Shown one piece after another: positions 1 through 5,240 of a stretch of 5,240 nt of DNA. The DNA is taken from the NCBI GenBank assembly GCA_016780605.1, contig JADHLS010000474.1, forward strand, positions 1 to 5,240, given 5' to 3'. The notes under the pieces are model-generated. The model saw only the letters and a program-made list of their open reading frames with translations, ran no database searches and was not told where the DNA came from. The position numbers and the translations under genes are program-made. The first letter of the stretch is position 1, and each line of letters starts with the position of its first letter. Source of the stretch: Reyranella sp. (lineage in GTDB: Bacteria > Pseudomonadota > Alphaproteobacteria > Reyranellales > Reyranellaceae).

Positions 1-468
1 CTGATCGCAACGGTGGCAGATGCCCAGGCCATCGATGCGCTCACGGCCCAGGGTGTGACAGCAGGCGATGCCTTCGACCTGGCGGTGGGCGGGCTGGTCG
101 ACGAATCGGCGGGTGCGCCGGTGCGCGTGCAGGGCACGGTGATGGCCGCTGGCGAAGGCCGCGGCCAGCTCTGGGTCGCCGTCAAATTCGGCCAGGGCAA
201 CGTGCTGGTGCTGAGCCGCTATCTCGTGCAGATCATGGAGCCCGCATCGCTGAGCGCGCTTGGCCTCGACGTGTCGGCCTTCAAGGTGTTCGCCATCAAG
301 TCGCGCGTGCACTTCCGCCGCGGCTTCGACGACAGCGGCTTTGCCAAGACGATCCTGCTGGTCGAGCCGGTCGAGCCGTTCCTCGGCACGGTGCGGCTTG
401 AAGGCCTGCCCTACCAGAATGTCGACCTGAAGAAGTTCTACCCCTACGACGACCCGAAGTTTCCATAG
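1..468 (+). CDS. M81 family (MlrC-like) metallopeptidase, C-terminal part, 5' partial
   Basis: The frame is open from base 1, so the gene starts upstream of the window; a GTG at base 13 is in frame but is probably internal. About 155 codons remain, ending in TAG at 466-468. The fragment resembles the C-terminal domain of MlrC-type proteins, named after microcystinase C and assigned to peptidase family M81. It has a glycine-rich beta region (DLAVGGLVD), a stretch ending in LVLSRYLVQIMEP, and the characteristic KSRVHFRRGF segment (bases 298-327). It finishes with the tyrosine/proline-rich end KKFYPYDDPKF. In this family the metal-binding residues lie in the N-terminal domain, which is not visible, so catalytic competence cannot be judged. 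Most bacterial homologues have no known substrate. The gene converges on the toxin gene with only three bases between the stop codons. Family assignment is by pattern recognition. Confidence 0.72.
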   Translation: MIATVADAQAIDALTAQGVTAGDAFDLAVGGLVDESAGAPVRVQGTVMAAGEGRGQLWVAVKFGQGNVLVLSRYLVQIMEPASLSALGLDVSAFKVFAIKSRVHFRRGFDDSGFAKTILLVEPVEPFLGTVRLEGLPYQNVDLKKFYPYDDPKFP

Positions 469-471
469 TCG

Positions 472-765
472 TCAGAGAAGGCCGCTGAGCTCTCGGCGGC
501 CGTCAATGACAGCGACGAGGTCGACTTCGTCCTTTCTGGAATCGTACTCGTACAAGAGCAGGTAGTTGCCTTCGACCAGCATGCGCGTGCCATGGCGGAT
601 GTCGTTCCGCAGGGCGCCGATTTGGGGGAAACGACGCAGGATCTGCAGCTTTGCATGGATCCGCAGAAGAACGCGGTCCGCGGCAGCTGGATTGTTCGCG
701 GCGATGTACCGCCAGATCTCGCGGAGGTCGGCTTCCGCCCGCCGTGTGACGAAAAGCTCAGCCAC
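472..765 (-). CDS. parE: RelE/ParE-type toxin of a ParDE toxin-antitoxin pair
   Basis: This encodes a small basic protein of 97 residues from a GTG start at 765. The ParE/RelE fold shows in the N-terminal helix (ADLREIWRYIAANNP, residues 12-26) and second helix (ADRVLLRIHAKLQIL). The loop FPQIGALRNDIRHGTRML follows, then the strands NYLLLYEYD and VDLVAVIDGRREL, with the arginine pair at 90-91 as in the usual HGRRDL ending. ParE toxins typically poison DNA gyrase and RelE toxins cleave mRNA on the ribosome; sequence alone does not settle which, but the ParD-like partner favours ParE. The reading frame extends to a TTG at 807, but the GTG at 765 gives a normal family length and an 8-base overlap with the antitoxin stop, typical of coupled translation. 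An AAGG lies 15 bases upstream of this GTG, rather far. No truncation is seen. Confidence 0.85.
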   Translation of the reverse strand: MAELFVTRRAEADLREIWRYIAANNPAAADRVLLRIHAKLQILRRFPQIGALRNDIRHGTRMLVEGNYLLLYEYDSRKDEVDLVAVIDGRRELSGLL

Positions 766-1039
766 GCCGGCGAGCGCGACCCTTGAATGCGGCCTGCTCC
801 TCGGCAAGCACCCGTTTCAAGTCCAGACGACCCGTCCTGCCGCTGGCCTTGCCTTCGTCCCAGCGATGGCGGAGGACCGCAACATCGCGTTCGCGTAGTT
901 GCCGCCGCGATTCCCAGAGCCGAAGGGCATCGCGAATGACTTCGCTCGTCGAGGCGTACTCGCCATTCTCGACAGCCTCGCGAACGGACTTGGCCATCGG
1001 TGCGGGCAACGCCACACTCAGCCGCTCAATTTCTGCCAT
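758..1039 (-). CDS. parD: ParD-type antitoxin, ribbon-helix-helix
   Basis: The 93-residue antitoxin is encoded directly upstream of the toxin. Residues 5-12 (ERLSVALP) form the DNA-binding strand of a ribbon-helix-helix domain. They are followed by two helices across residues 14-45 with the family pattern VENGEYASTSEVIRDALRLWE. The charged C-terminal half (residues 46-93, many Arg/Glu/Lys) is the expected toxin-binding region. The ATG at 1039 is preceded at a seven-base spacing by a near-perfect Shine-Dalgarno sequence, so the start is secure. Antitoxin-first order, an 8-base overlap with the toxin and a stronger ribosome binding site for the antitoxin are classic for type II pairs. Such complexes usually repress their own promoter, which would lie in the AT-rich stretch between this gene and the dehydrogenase. 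ParD versus a related CopG-like antitoxin cannot be separated with certainty. Confidence 0.88.
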   Translation of the reverse strand: MAEIERLSVALPAPMAKSVREAVENGEYASTSEVIRDALRLWESRRQLRERDVAVLRHRWDEGKASGRTGRLDLKRVLAEEQAAFKGRARRRG

Positions 1040-1046
1040 CTCCGCG

Positions 1047-1053
1047 ACCTCCT
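1047..1053 (-). promoter_or_regulatory. Strong ribosome binding site of the antitoxin gene
   Basis: On the minus strand AGGAGGT ends seven bases before the antitoxin ATG. It is the best match to the anti-Shine-Dalgarno sequence in the window and fixes the antitoxin start. The toxin has no comparable site, consistent with excess antitoxin production. Confidence 0.8.
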
Positions 1054-1087
1054 GCGAGAGGATAGCGCCCGTCGTCCTGCTGAAGAA

Positions 1088-1117
1088 GTATTAAATGTTA
1101 TGAATAATGGAGATCAG
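1088..1117 (-). promoter_or_regulatory. Possible promoter region of the toxin-antitoxin pair
   Basis: The 74 bases between the dehydrogenase stop and the antitoxin start contain a conspicuously AT-rich patch (about 1086-1109) in otherwise GC-rich DNA. On the minus strand TAATAC at 1093-1088 could be a -10 box; a weak CTGATC at 1117-1112 lies 18 bases upstream as a possible -35. No convincing inverted-repeat operator is visible. The assignment rests on composition, position and one good hexamer only. Confidence 0.3.
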
Positions 1118-1827
1118 AATCCCGAGCGTGTCGGCGCCACCACAATGTCGCGGATGCAGATCGTGGGTGGCAGCTTCCAGCAGTAGAGCACGACCTCGGC
1201 CAACTGTTCGGCAGACAGGAAATCGGGATTGCCGAGCAGGCGGCAATATTCCTCGAAGCTGATGCCCATGCCCTGGTGGATGTTTGTCTTGATATAGGCC
1301 GGCGCCACGTTGATTACGCGCACGCCCTGCATGCCGACTGCTTCGCGCAGCGACTCCGAAGCGGCACGCACGGCGTACTTCGAGGCGGTGTAGCCCACTG
1401 CCACAGGGCTGGTCTTGCGGTCGCTGACCGAGCTGATGTTGATAATGGTGCCGGACTTGGCGGCGGTCATGTCGCCGAGCACGACCTTGGTGGCGTTGAG
1501 CGTACCCTTCAGGTTGACGTCGATCTCGTGGCTGAAGGCGGCGGGCTCGACGTCGGTGAAGGCGCGCGCATCGGCCATGCCGGCATTGTTGATCAGGCAG
1601 CCTGTCTTGCCCAACTTCGCCTCGGCGTTGCGGATGGCGCGCTCCAGCGCGGCGTAATCGGCCACATCAGCCTGCGCGTAGACAGTGCGATCCTCCGGCA
1701 GCCCGTCGATCGGCTTCATGTGACGGGCGATCAACAACAGGGCATTGCCTTCATTGGCGAAGGCGCGGGCGATCGCGAGGCCGATGCCCGAGCTCGCCCC
1801 TGTAACGACGACAAGCGGACCGGTCAC
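1114..1827 (-). CDS. SDR family NAD(P)-dependent oxidoreductase
   Basis: This is a 237-residue classical short-chain dehydrogenase/reductase of usual length. The Rossmann glycine motif TGASSGIG is at residues 9-16, the adenine-pocket aspartate at D54 (ADVAD), NNAG at 80-83 and the catalytic asparagine at N105 (DVNLKG). The Ser-Tyr-Lys set is S133, Y146 and K150 (YTASK). After the active site, NVAPAYIKTN at 173-182 replaces the common PG with PA. An arginine after the second strand (IAR, 33-35) hints at NADP(H). The substrate cannot be predicted. The start is GTG at 1827; an in-frame stop at 1848-1846 leaves no other common start codon upstream. It begins 13 bases after the TlpA-like gene stop, so the two are probably co-transcribed. 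No terminator hairpin is visible after its stop. Confidence 0.9.
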   Translation of the reverse strand: MTGPLVVVTGASSGIGLAIARAFANEGNALLLIARHMKPIDGLPEDRTVYAQADVADYAALERAIRNAEAKLGKTGCLINNAGMADARAFTDVEPAAFSHEIDVNLKGTLNATKVVLGDMTAAKSGTIINISSVSDRKTSPVAVGYTASKYAVRAASESLREAVGMQGVRVINVAPAYIKTNIHQGMGISFEEYCRLLGNPDFLSAEQLAEVVLYCWKLPPTICIRDIVVAPTRSGF

Positions 1828-1838
1828 GATGGCCTGGA

Positions 1839-1842
1839 CCTC
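1839..1842 (-). promoter_or_regulatory. Ribosome binding site of the dehydrogenase, overlapping the upstream stop codon
   Basis: On the minus strand GAGG sits 11 bases before the GTG start and shares its first two bases with the TGA stop of the TlpA-like gene (1843-1841). This supports the GTG as the true start and suggests the two genes are translated from one message. Confidence 0.5.
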
Positions 1843-2536
1843 AGCTCATCGCCGCCCGCATCAGGGCGAGCCCTTCCGGCGTGTCCCAGTCGGCATCGCC
1901 TTCGATGCGGCCGAGCTCGCGGCCGGCCGGATCGACCAGGATCGAGGTCGGCAGCAGGGTCACGCCCAGCGTCGACATCGCCTTGCGGCCCTTGTCGTAA
2001 AAGACACGGAGATCGATCAGCTTCTGCTCTTTATAGAAGGGCACGACCTTGGGCTTGGACGGGCCGTCGAGCGAGATCGGGATCACCAGGAACCTGTCGC
2101 GCGGCATCTCGGCCTGCAGGCGGTCGAGGCTCGGCATTTCCTTCACGCACGGCGCACACCAGGTCGCCCACAGATTGATCAGGCGCGCCTGGCCGTTGAG
2201 CTCGGACAACCGTACCGGCTGGTCGTTGACGTCGAGGAATTCGAGATCCGGCAGCGGCTTGGGCGGCGTGGTGAGCTTGAAGCGCTTCATCGACCCCTTG
2301 ATCAGGGCTGAGGAAATCTCGGCCCGGGCCGTTGCTGCGCTAATGAATGTGGCGGCCGCCCCCGCGATGACAAGGCGGCGGCTAGAGCGGTTTCCGGTTG
2401 AAGGGAACCGCTCGCGGTTCCCTTCAACCGGAAACGCGCGCGCGGACGATGCTGATCCACTGGGCACATTTCGTCCGGCTGGAAACAGCCGGACGAAATG
2501 TGCTCTAGGGAGGAAATCTCGTACGGGATATGCCAT
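1841..2536 (-). CDS. tlpA: TlpA-like exported thioredoxin-fold thiol-disulfide reductase, signal region interrupted in frame by a palindromic element
   Basis: The 231-residue protein has a TlpA/ResA-type thioredoxin domain over about residues 93-231. It contains LINLWATWCAPC with the redox cysteines C127 and C130, the PISLDG strand, and the cis-proline loop GVTLLPTS with P196. An export signal follows the arginines 53-54: a hydrophobic run L55-A70 and a plausible cleavage site after ARA (70-72). Such proteins work outside the cytoplasmic membrane, reducing cysteines during cytochrome c or cytochrome oxidase maturation; the exact client is not shown here. The ATG at 2536 has AGGA nine bases upstream. 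Residues 11-51 come from a repeat element (2382-2508). They are rich in Arg, Gly, Pro and Ser, and push the signal peptide far from the start. Without them the precursor would be 190 residues. GTG at 2467, inside the element, is an alternative start. A mature-domain ATG exists at 2290 but would omit the signal. Confidence 0.87.
   Translation of the reverse strand: MAYPVRDFLPRAHFVRLFPAGRNVPSGSASSARAFPVEGNRERFPSTGNRSSRRLVIAGAAATFISAATARAEISSALIKGSMKRFKLTTPPKPLPDLEFLDVNDQPVRLSELNGQARLINLWATWCAPCVKEMPSLDRLQAEMPRDRFLVIPISLDGPSKPKVVPFYKEQKLIDLRVFYDKGRKAMSTLGVTLLPTSILVDPAGRELGRIEGDADWDTPEGLALMRAAMS
2390..2435. repeat. Perfect inverted repeat, 22-base arms
   Basis: The arms 2390-2411 and 2414-2435 are exactly complementary, with only TC between them. 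They start GTTTCCGGTTGAAG and end CTTCAACCGGAAAC. No T-run follows on either strand, so it is not a standard intrinsic terminator. In the tlpA-like message it would form a very stable hairpin just before the signal-peptide codons. Confidence 0.93.
2464..2503. repeat. Perfect inverted repeat, 18-base arms, GAAA tetraloop in plus orientation
   Basis: The arms 2464-2481 and 2486-2503 are exactly complementary around GAAA (2482-2485). As plus-strand RNA this is a GNRA-type tetraloop; as minus-strand RNA the loop is TTTC. The outer base of the right arm overlaps the terminal GCTCTAG of the element. The alternative in-frame GTG of the tlpA-like gene (2467-2465) is buried in this stem. No terminator-like T-run follows. 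Confidence 0.93.
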
Positions 2537-2545
2537 AAGCCGCGT

Positions 2546-2549
2546 TCCT
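2546..2549 (-). promoter_or_regulatory. Ribosome binding site supporting the ATG at 2536
   Basis: On the minus strand AGGA lies nine bases before the ATG at 2536, good spacing for an initiation site. It matters because it places the start of the tlpA-like gene upstream of the repeat element, making the element part of the coding sequence rather than leader. Confidence 0.6.
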
Positions 2550-2571
2550 AAAGGACTACTGGCTCATATTC

Positions 2572-4002
2572 ATGGCACGGAAGAACACGACTGCGCGAGT
2601 ACCGAAGCGGCAATCCAATACGATGTGGGGCGGCCGCTACAAGCTCGGCCCGGCGGAAATCATGGAGAAGATCAACGCCTCCATCGGATTCGACCGCCGC
2701 CTCTACGCGCAGGACATCGCAGGATCGCTCGCCCACTGCGACATGTTGGTGGCCCAGGGCATCCTCTCGGCCAAGGACGGCCGCGCCATCAAGCGCGGGC
2801 TGGCCAAGGTGCGTGAGGAGATCGAATCCGGCCGCTTCAAGTTCTCCACCAAGCTCGAGGACATCCATTTCAACGTCGAGGGCCGGCTGACCGATCTCAT
2901 CGGACCGGCCGGCGGACGCCTGCACACGGCGCGCTCGCGCAACGACCAGATCGCCCTCGATGTCCGGCTGTGGGTGCGCGACACCATCGACCGCTTCGAG
3001 CCGATGCTGGCCGACCTGCAGGCCGCCCTGATCGATCGCGCCGAGGAATATGCCGCGACCATCATGCCGGGCTTCACCCATCTGCAGACGGCGCAGCCCA
3101 TCACCTTCGGTCATCATCTGCTGGCCTATGTCGAGATGTTCGGCCGCGACCGCAGCCGCCTCGCCGACTGCCGCGCGCGGTTGAACGAATCGCCGCTGGG
3201 TGCCGCGGCGCTCGCGGGCTCGCCGCACCCCATCGATCCGCGCAAGACCGCCAAGGCGTTGGGTTTCGACCGGCCGATGGCCAACTCGCTGGATGCGGTG
3301 TCGGACCGCGACTATGTCGTGGAGTTCATCGCTGCCGCCTCGCTCACGGCGGTCCACCTGTCGCGGCTGTCCGAGGAGATCGTGATCTGGTGCTCGGCGC
3401 CCTTTCGCTTCATCGCGCTATCGGACGCCTTCACCACCGGCAGCTCGATCATGCCGCAGAAGCGCAATCCCGACGCCGCCGAGCTGACGCGCGCCAAGGT
3501 CGGCCGCATCGTCGGCGCCTTCACGGCGCTCTGCATCATCCTGAAGGGCCTGCCGCTCACCTACGGCAAGGACATGCAGGAGGACAAGGAGCCGTTGTTC
3601 GACGCCGCCGATTCGCTCGAGCTCGGCATCGCGGCCATGGCCGGCATGGTGCGCGACCTCAAGGCCAATCCCCAACGCATGCGCGCGGTCGCCTCGGCCG
3701 ACTATTCCGTTGCCACCGACCTCGCCGACTGGCTGGTGCGCAAGGTCGGCCTGCCGTTCCGCCAGGCCCATCACGTCACCGGCCGGCTGGTCGGCATCGC
3801 CGCCGACAAGGGCGTCGACCTCGACAAGCTCTCGCTCACCGAGATGCAGGCCGTCGAGCCCAAGATCGATCGCGGCGTCTATCGCGCGCTGACCGTCGAG
3901 GCGTCGGTCAATGCCCGCAGGAGCCTGGGCGGCACCGCTCCCGCCAATGTCGCGCGCGCCGTCAAGGAAGCGCGTCGTCGTTTCCTGGGGCGTGGCCGAT
4001 GA
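2572..4002 (+). CDS. argH: Argininosuccinate lyase
   Basis: ArgH cleaves argininosuccinate into arginine and fumarate, the last step of arginine synthesis, as a cytoplasmic homotetramer of the fumarase/aspartase superfamily. The 476 residues are close to the usual length of about 460 plus a basic N-terminal extension of 17 residues before [10 protein letters not shown]. Family blocks appear in order: EDIHFNVE (96-103), HTARSRNDQ (118-126), FTHLQTAQP (168-176) with the likely catalytic H170, and [11 protein letters not shown]. The superfamily signature [12 protein letters not shown] (290-301) carries catalytic S291 with K297 and N299. [12 protein letters not shown] and [12 protein letters not shown] follow. 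The ATG at 2572 is the first in-frame ATG after an in-frame TAA (2536-2538). AAAGGA lies 16 bases upstream, a long spacing; ATG at 2623 (M18) is the alternative and would match shorter family members. The stop overlaps the lysA start. Confidence 0.97.
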   Translation: MARKNTTARVPKRQSNTMWGGRYKLGPAEIMEKINASIGFDRRLYAQDIAGSLAHCDMLVAQGILSAKDGRAIKRGLAKVREEIESGRFKFSTKLEDIHFNVEGRLTDLIGPAGGRLHTARSRNDQIALDVRLWVRDTIDRFEPMLADLQAALIDRAEEYAATIMPGFTHLQTAQPITFGHHLLAYVEMFGRDRSRLADCRARLNESPLGAAALAGSPHPIDPRKTAKALGFDRPMANSLDAVSDRDYVVEFIAAASLTAVHLSRLSEEIVIWCSAPFRFIALSDAFTTGSSIMPQKRNPDAAELTRAKVGRIVGAFTALCIILKGLPLTYGKDMQEDKEPLFDAADSLELGIAAMAGMVRDLKANPQRMRAVASADYSVATDLADWLVRKVGLPFRQAHHVTGRLVGIAADKGVDLDKLSLTEMQAVEPKIDRGVYRALTVEASVNARRSLGGTAPANVARAVKEARRRFLGRGR

Positions 4003-5240
4003 GCTTCTTCGCCTACAAGAACGGCGAGATGCACGCCGAGGGCGTGTCGCTCGCCACCATCGCTGCCCAGGTCGGCACGCCTTTCTATTGTTACTCGGCG
4101 GGCGCGCTGCGTGCGGCGTGGAAGGAGTTCGCCGACGGCATCAAGGGCATGAACGCCGAGGTCTGTTACGCCATGAAGGCCAACAGCAACCTCGCGGTGG
4201 TCCGCCTGTTCGGCGAGCTGGGAGCCGGAGCCGACATCGTCTCGGTCGGTGAGATGCGCCGTGCGCTGGCGGCTGGCATCCCGGCCAAGCGCATCATCTA
4301 TTCCGGCGTCGGCAAGAAGCCTTCGGAGCTGATGGCGGCGCTCGAGGCGGGGGTCGGCCAGATCAACGTCGAGAGCTCATGGGAGCTTGAGACCTTGAAC
4401 GCGGTGGCCGGCCAGCTTGGCGTCAAGGCGGGCATCACCATCCGGGTGAACCCCGACGTCGACGCCAAGACCCACGCCAAGATCACGACTGGGCGCAAGG
4501 GAAACAAGTTCGGCATCGACTTTGACTTGGCCCGCGAGGCCTACGCCTTGGCCGGCCGCCTGCCCAACCTCAACGTCGTGGGGGTGGCGATGCATATCGG
4601 CTCGCAGCTCACCTCGCTCGACCCTTACCGCGATGCCATCGTGCGGGTCCGGGAGCTCATCGGGCAGCTGCGCGCCGACGGCCACCGCATCGACCGCTTC
4701 GATATCGGCGGCGGCCTGGGGATCGTTTATGCCCAGGAGAAGCCGCCCGCGATCGCCGACTTCCTGGCGATGGTCGCCCGGGAAACTGCAGGGCTGGGTT
4801 GCGCGTTGACCTTCGAGCCTGGCCGTCGGCTGGTCGGCGAAGCGGGCGTGCTCGTGAGCGAGGTGATCCTCGTGAAGCCCGGTGCGGCAAAGACTTTCGT
4901 GATCGTCGACGCAGCCATGAACGACCTGATCAGGCCCACCCTTTATGAGGCTTGGCACGAAATCGTACCGGTCCGTGAACGCCCCGCTGCCGCCACGATC
5001 CGCTGTGACATTGTTGGGCCGATCTGCGAATCCGGAGACTACCTGGCACAGGACCGTGATATGGCGCCGCTGGCTGCCGGAGACTTGATCATGATACGCT
5101 CGGCGGGCGCCTATGGGGCCGTGATGGCCTCGACCTACAACAGCCGGCCCCTGGCGCCGGAAGTCATGGTCGATGGCACGCGATTTGCGGTCACCCGGCC
5201 AAGGCCTTCGATCGACGAGATGCTCTCGGCCGAGCGGTTC
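3999..5240 (+). CDS. lysA: Diaminopimelate decarboxylase, 3' partial
   Basis: LysA removes the D-centre carboxyl group of meso-diaminopimelate to give L-lysine, the last step of the diaminopimelate pathway, using pyridoxal phosphate. The frame starts with the ATG overlapping the argH stop (ATGA) and stays open for 414 codons to the window edge. Motifs of the fold-type III decarboxylases are in place: YAMKANSN with the cofactor lysine K60, MHIGSQ with H199, the phosphate-binding DIGGGLG (235-241) and EPGRRLVG (273-280). The late active-site segments GPICESGD (340-347, C343) and SAGAYG (368-373, Y372) follow. Bacterial LysA usually has about 420 residues, so probably only a short C-terminus is missing. 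The 4-base overlap with argH implies one transcript and coupled translation. No defect is seen. Confidence 0.96.
   Translation, partial: MSFFAYKNGEMHAEGVSLATIAAQVGTPFYCYSAGALRAAWKEFADGIKGMNAEVCYAMKANSNLAVVRLFGELGAGADIVSVGEMRRALAAGIPAKRIIYSGVGKKPSELMAALEAGVGQINVESSWELETLNAVAGQLGVKAGITIRVNPDVDAKTHAKITTGRKGNKFGIDFDLAREAYALAGRLPNLNVVGVAMHIGSQLTSLDPYRDAIVRVRELIGQLRADGHRIDRFDIGGGLGIVYAQEKPPAIADFLAMVARETAGLGCALTFEPGRRLVGEAGVLVSEVILVKPGAAKTFVIVDAAMNDLIRPTLYEAWHEIVPVRERPAAATIRCDIVGPICESGDYLAQDRDMAPLAAGDLIMIRSAGAYGAVMASTYNSRPLAPEVMVDGTRFAVTRPRPSIDEMLSAERF

Larger units (their letters stand above)
2382..2508. mobile_element. MITE-like palindromic repeat element with CTAGAGC terminal inverted repeats
   Basis: The 127-base element begins CTAGAGC (2382-2388) and ends GCTCTAG (2502-2508). 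Inside are two long perfect hairpins separated by a GC-rich spacer (2436-2463). There is no transposase frame. The CTAG at each end may be a target duplication or part of the inverted repeat; because CTAG is self-complementary these cannot be told apart. Read inward from either end the sequence continues with a related pattern (TTTC, then CGGTTG or CGGCTG), so the arms may be diverged inverted copies. It lies inside the tlpA-like gene, without stop codons in that frame, and also upstream of argH. I recall palindromic repeats with similar ends being common in Hyphomicrobiales genomes, but family membership is not verified. Confidence 0.68.

Noticed and set aside
766..807. TTG at 807 as the toxin start
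   Set aside because: It would add 14 residues lying within the antitoxin gene that do not fit the family N-terminus, whereas GTG at 765 gives normal length and a typical coupled overlap.
566..1186. Several plus-strand open frames of 60-110 codons over the toxin-antitoxin region
   Set aside because: They are mirror frames of the two minus-strand genes, which have the expected family patterns, coupling and a strong ribosome binding site.
1276..2178. A 300-codon plus-strand open frame opposite the dehydrogenase and TlpA-like genes
   Set aside because: It lies antisense to two genes with clear catalytic motifs, its translation is His/Arg/Gly-rich without any domain pattern, and no ribosome binding site is evident. 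High GC content readily leaves such antisense frames open.
2390..2503. The two hairpins as intrinsic transcription terminators
   Set aside because: Neither is followed by a T-run on either strand, and both lie inside an open coding frame rather than after a gene end.
2382..2536. The tlpA-like gene as a pseudogene broken by the element
   Set aside because: The frame stays open through the element, the start has a ribosome binding site, and the redox and cis-proline motifs are intact; the gene looks altered rather than broken.
2548..3357. A 269-codon minus-strand open frame opposite argH
   Set aside because: The plus strand carries the complete, well-conserved ArgH motifs, and the antisense translation shows the repetitive Arg/Gly/Val-rich composition of a GC-rich mirror frame.
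4377..4958. A 193-codon minus-strand open frame opposite lysA
   Set aside because: It overlaps the LysA catalytic core entirely and has no recognisable motif. The lysA frame is open to the window edge and is the real gene.

Overview
The window looks like chromosomal DNA of a GC-rich alphaproteobacterium (Hyphomicrobiales/Rhodospirillales type). The grounds are the strongly G/C-ending codons, an argH-lysA pair read away from a tlpA-like gene, and protein sequences typical of that class. No gene-free stretch is longer than 74 bases, and I see no RNA genes, CRISPR array or phage genes.

Layout: (1) Bases 1-468, plus strand: the 3' end of an MlrC/M81-family gene whose start lies outside the window. 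(2) Bases 472-1039, minus strand: a ParD/ParE-type toxin-antitoxin pair, antitoxin first, with overlapping ends and its own strong ribosome binding site. (3) Bases 1114-1827, minus: a short-chain dehydrogenase/reductase. (4) Bases 1841-2536, minus: an exported TlpA-like thioredoxin, 13 bases upstream of the dehydrogenase and probably in one transcript with it. (5) Bases 2572-4002, plus: argH, argininosuccinate lyase. (6) Bases 3999-5240, plus: lysA, diaminopimelate decarboxylase, overlapping argH by an ATGA and running off the right edge with probably only a short C-terminus missing.

The most interesting object is a 127-base element at 2382-2508 with CTAGAGC...GCTCTAG ends and two long internal hairpins. 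It sits inside the beginning of the tlpA-like gene, in the signal-peptide coding part. Removing one CTAG-to-CTAG unit (123 bases, 41 codons) restores an uninterrupted short signal peptide in the same frame. The sequence therefore looks like a palindromic, MITE-like element that inserted without breaking the frame and added 41 residues to the protein. Because the tlpA and argH start codons are only 35 bases apart and divergent, the same element also lies 64-190 bases upstream of the argH start, where promoter or regulatory sequence would be expected.

Functionally, argH completes arginine synthesis and lysA completes lysine synthesis; they are translationally coupled. The TlpA-like protein would act in the cell envelope as a thiol-disulfide reductase. 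The dehydrogenase is of unknown substrate. The toxin-antitoxin pair is an accessory module between the dehydrogenase and the M81 gene. Apart from the element, the region is ordinary housekeeping DNA; I found no convincing new multi-gene system.
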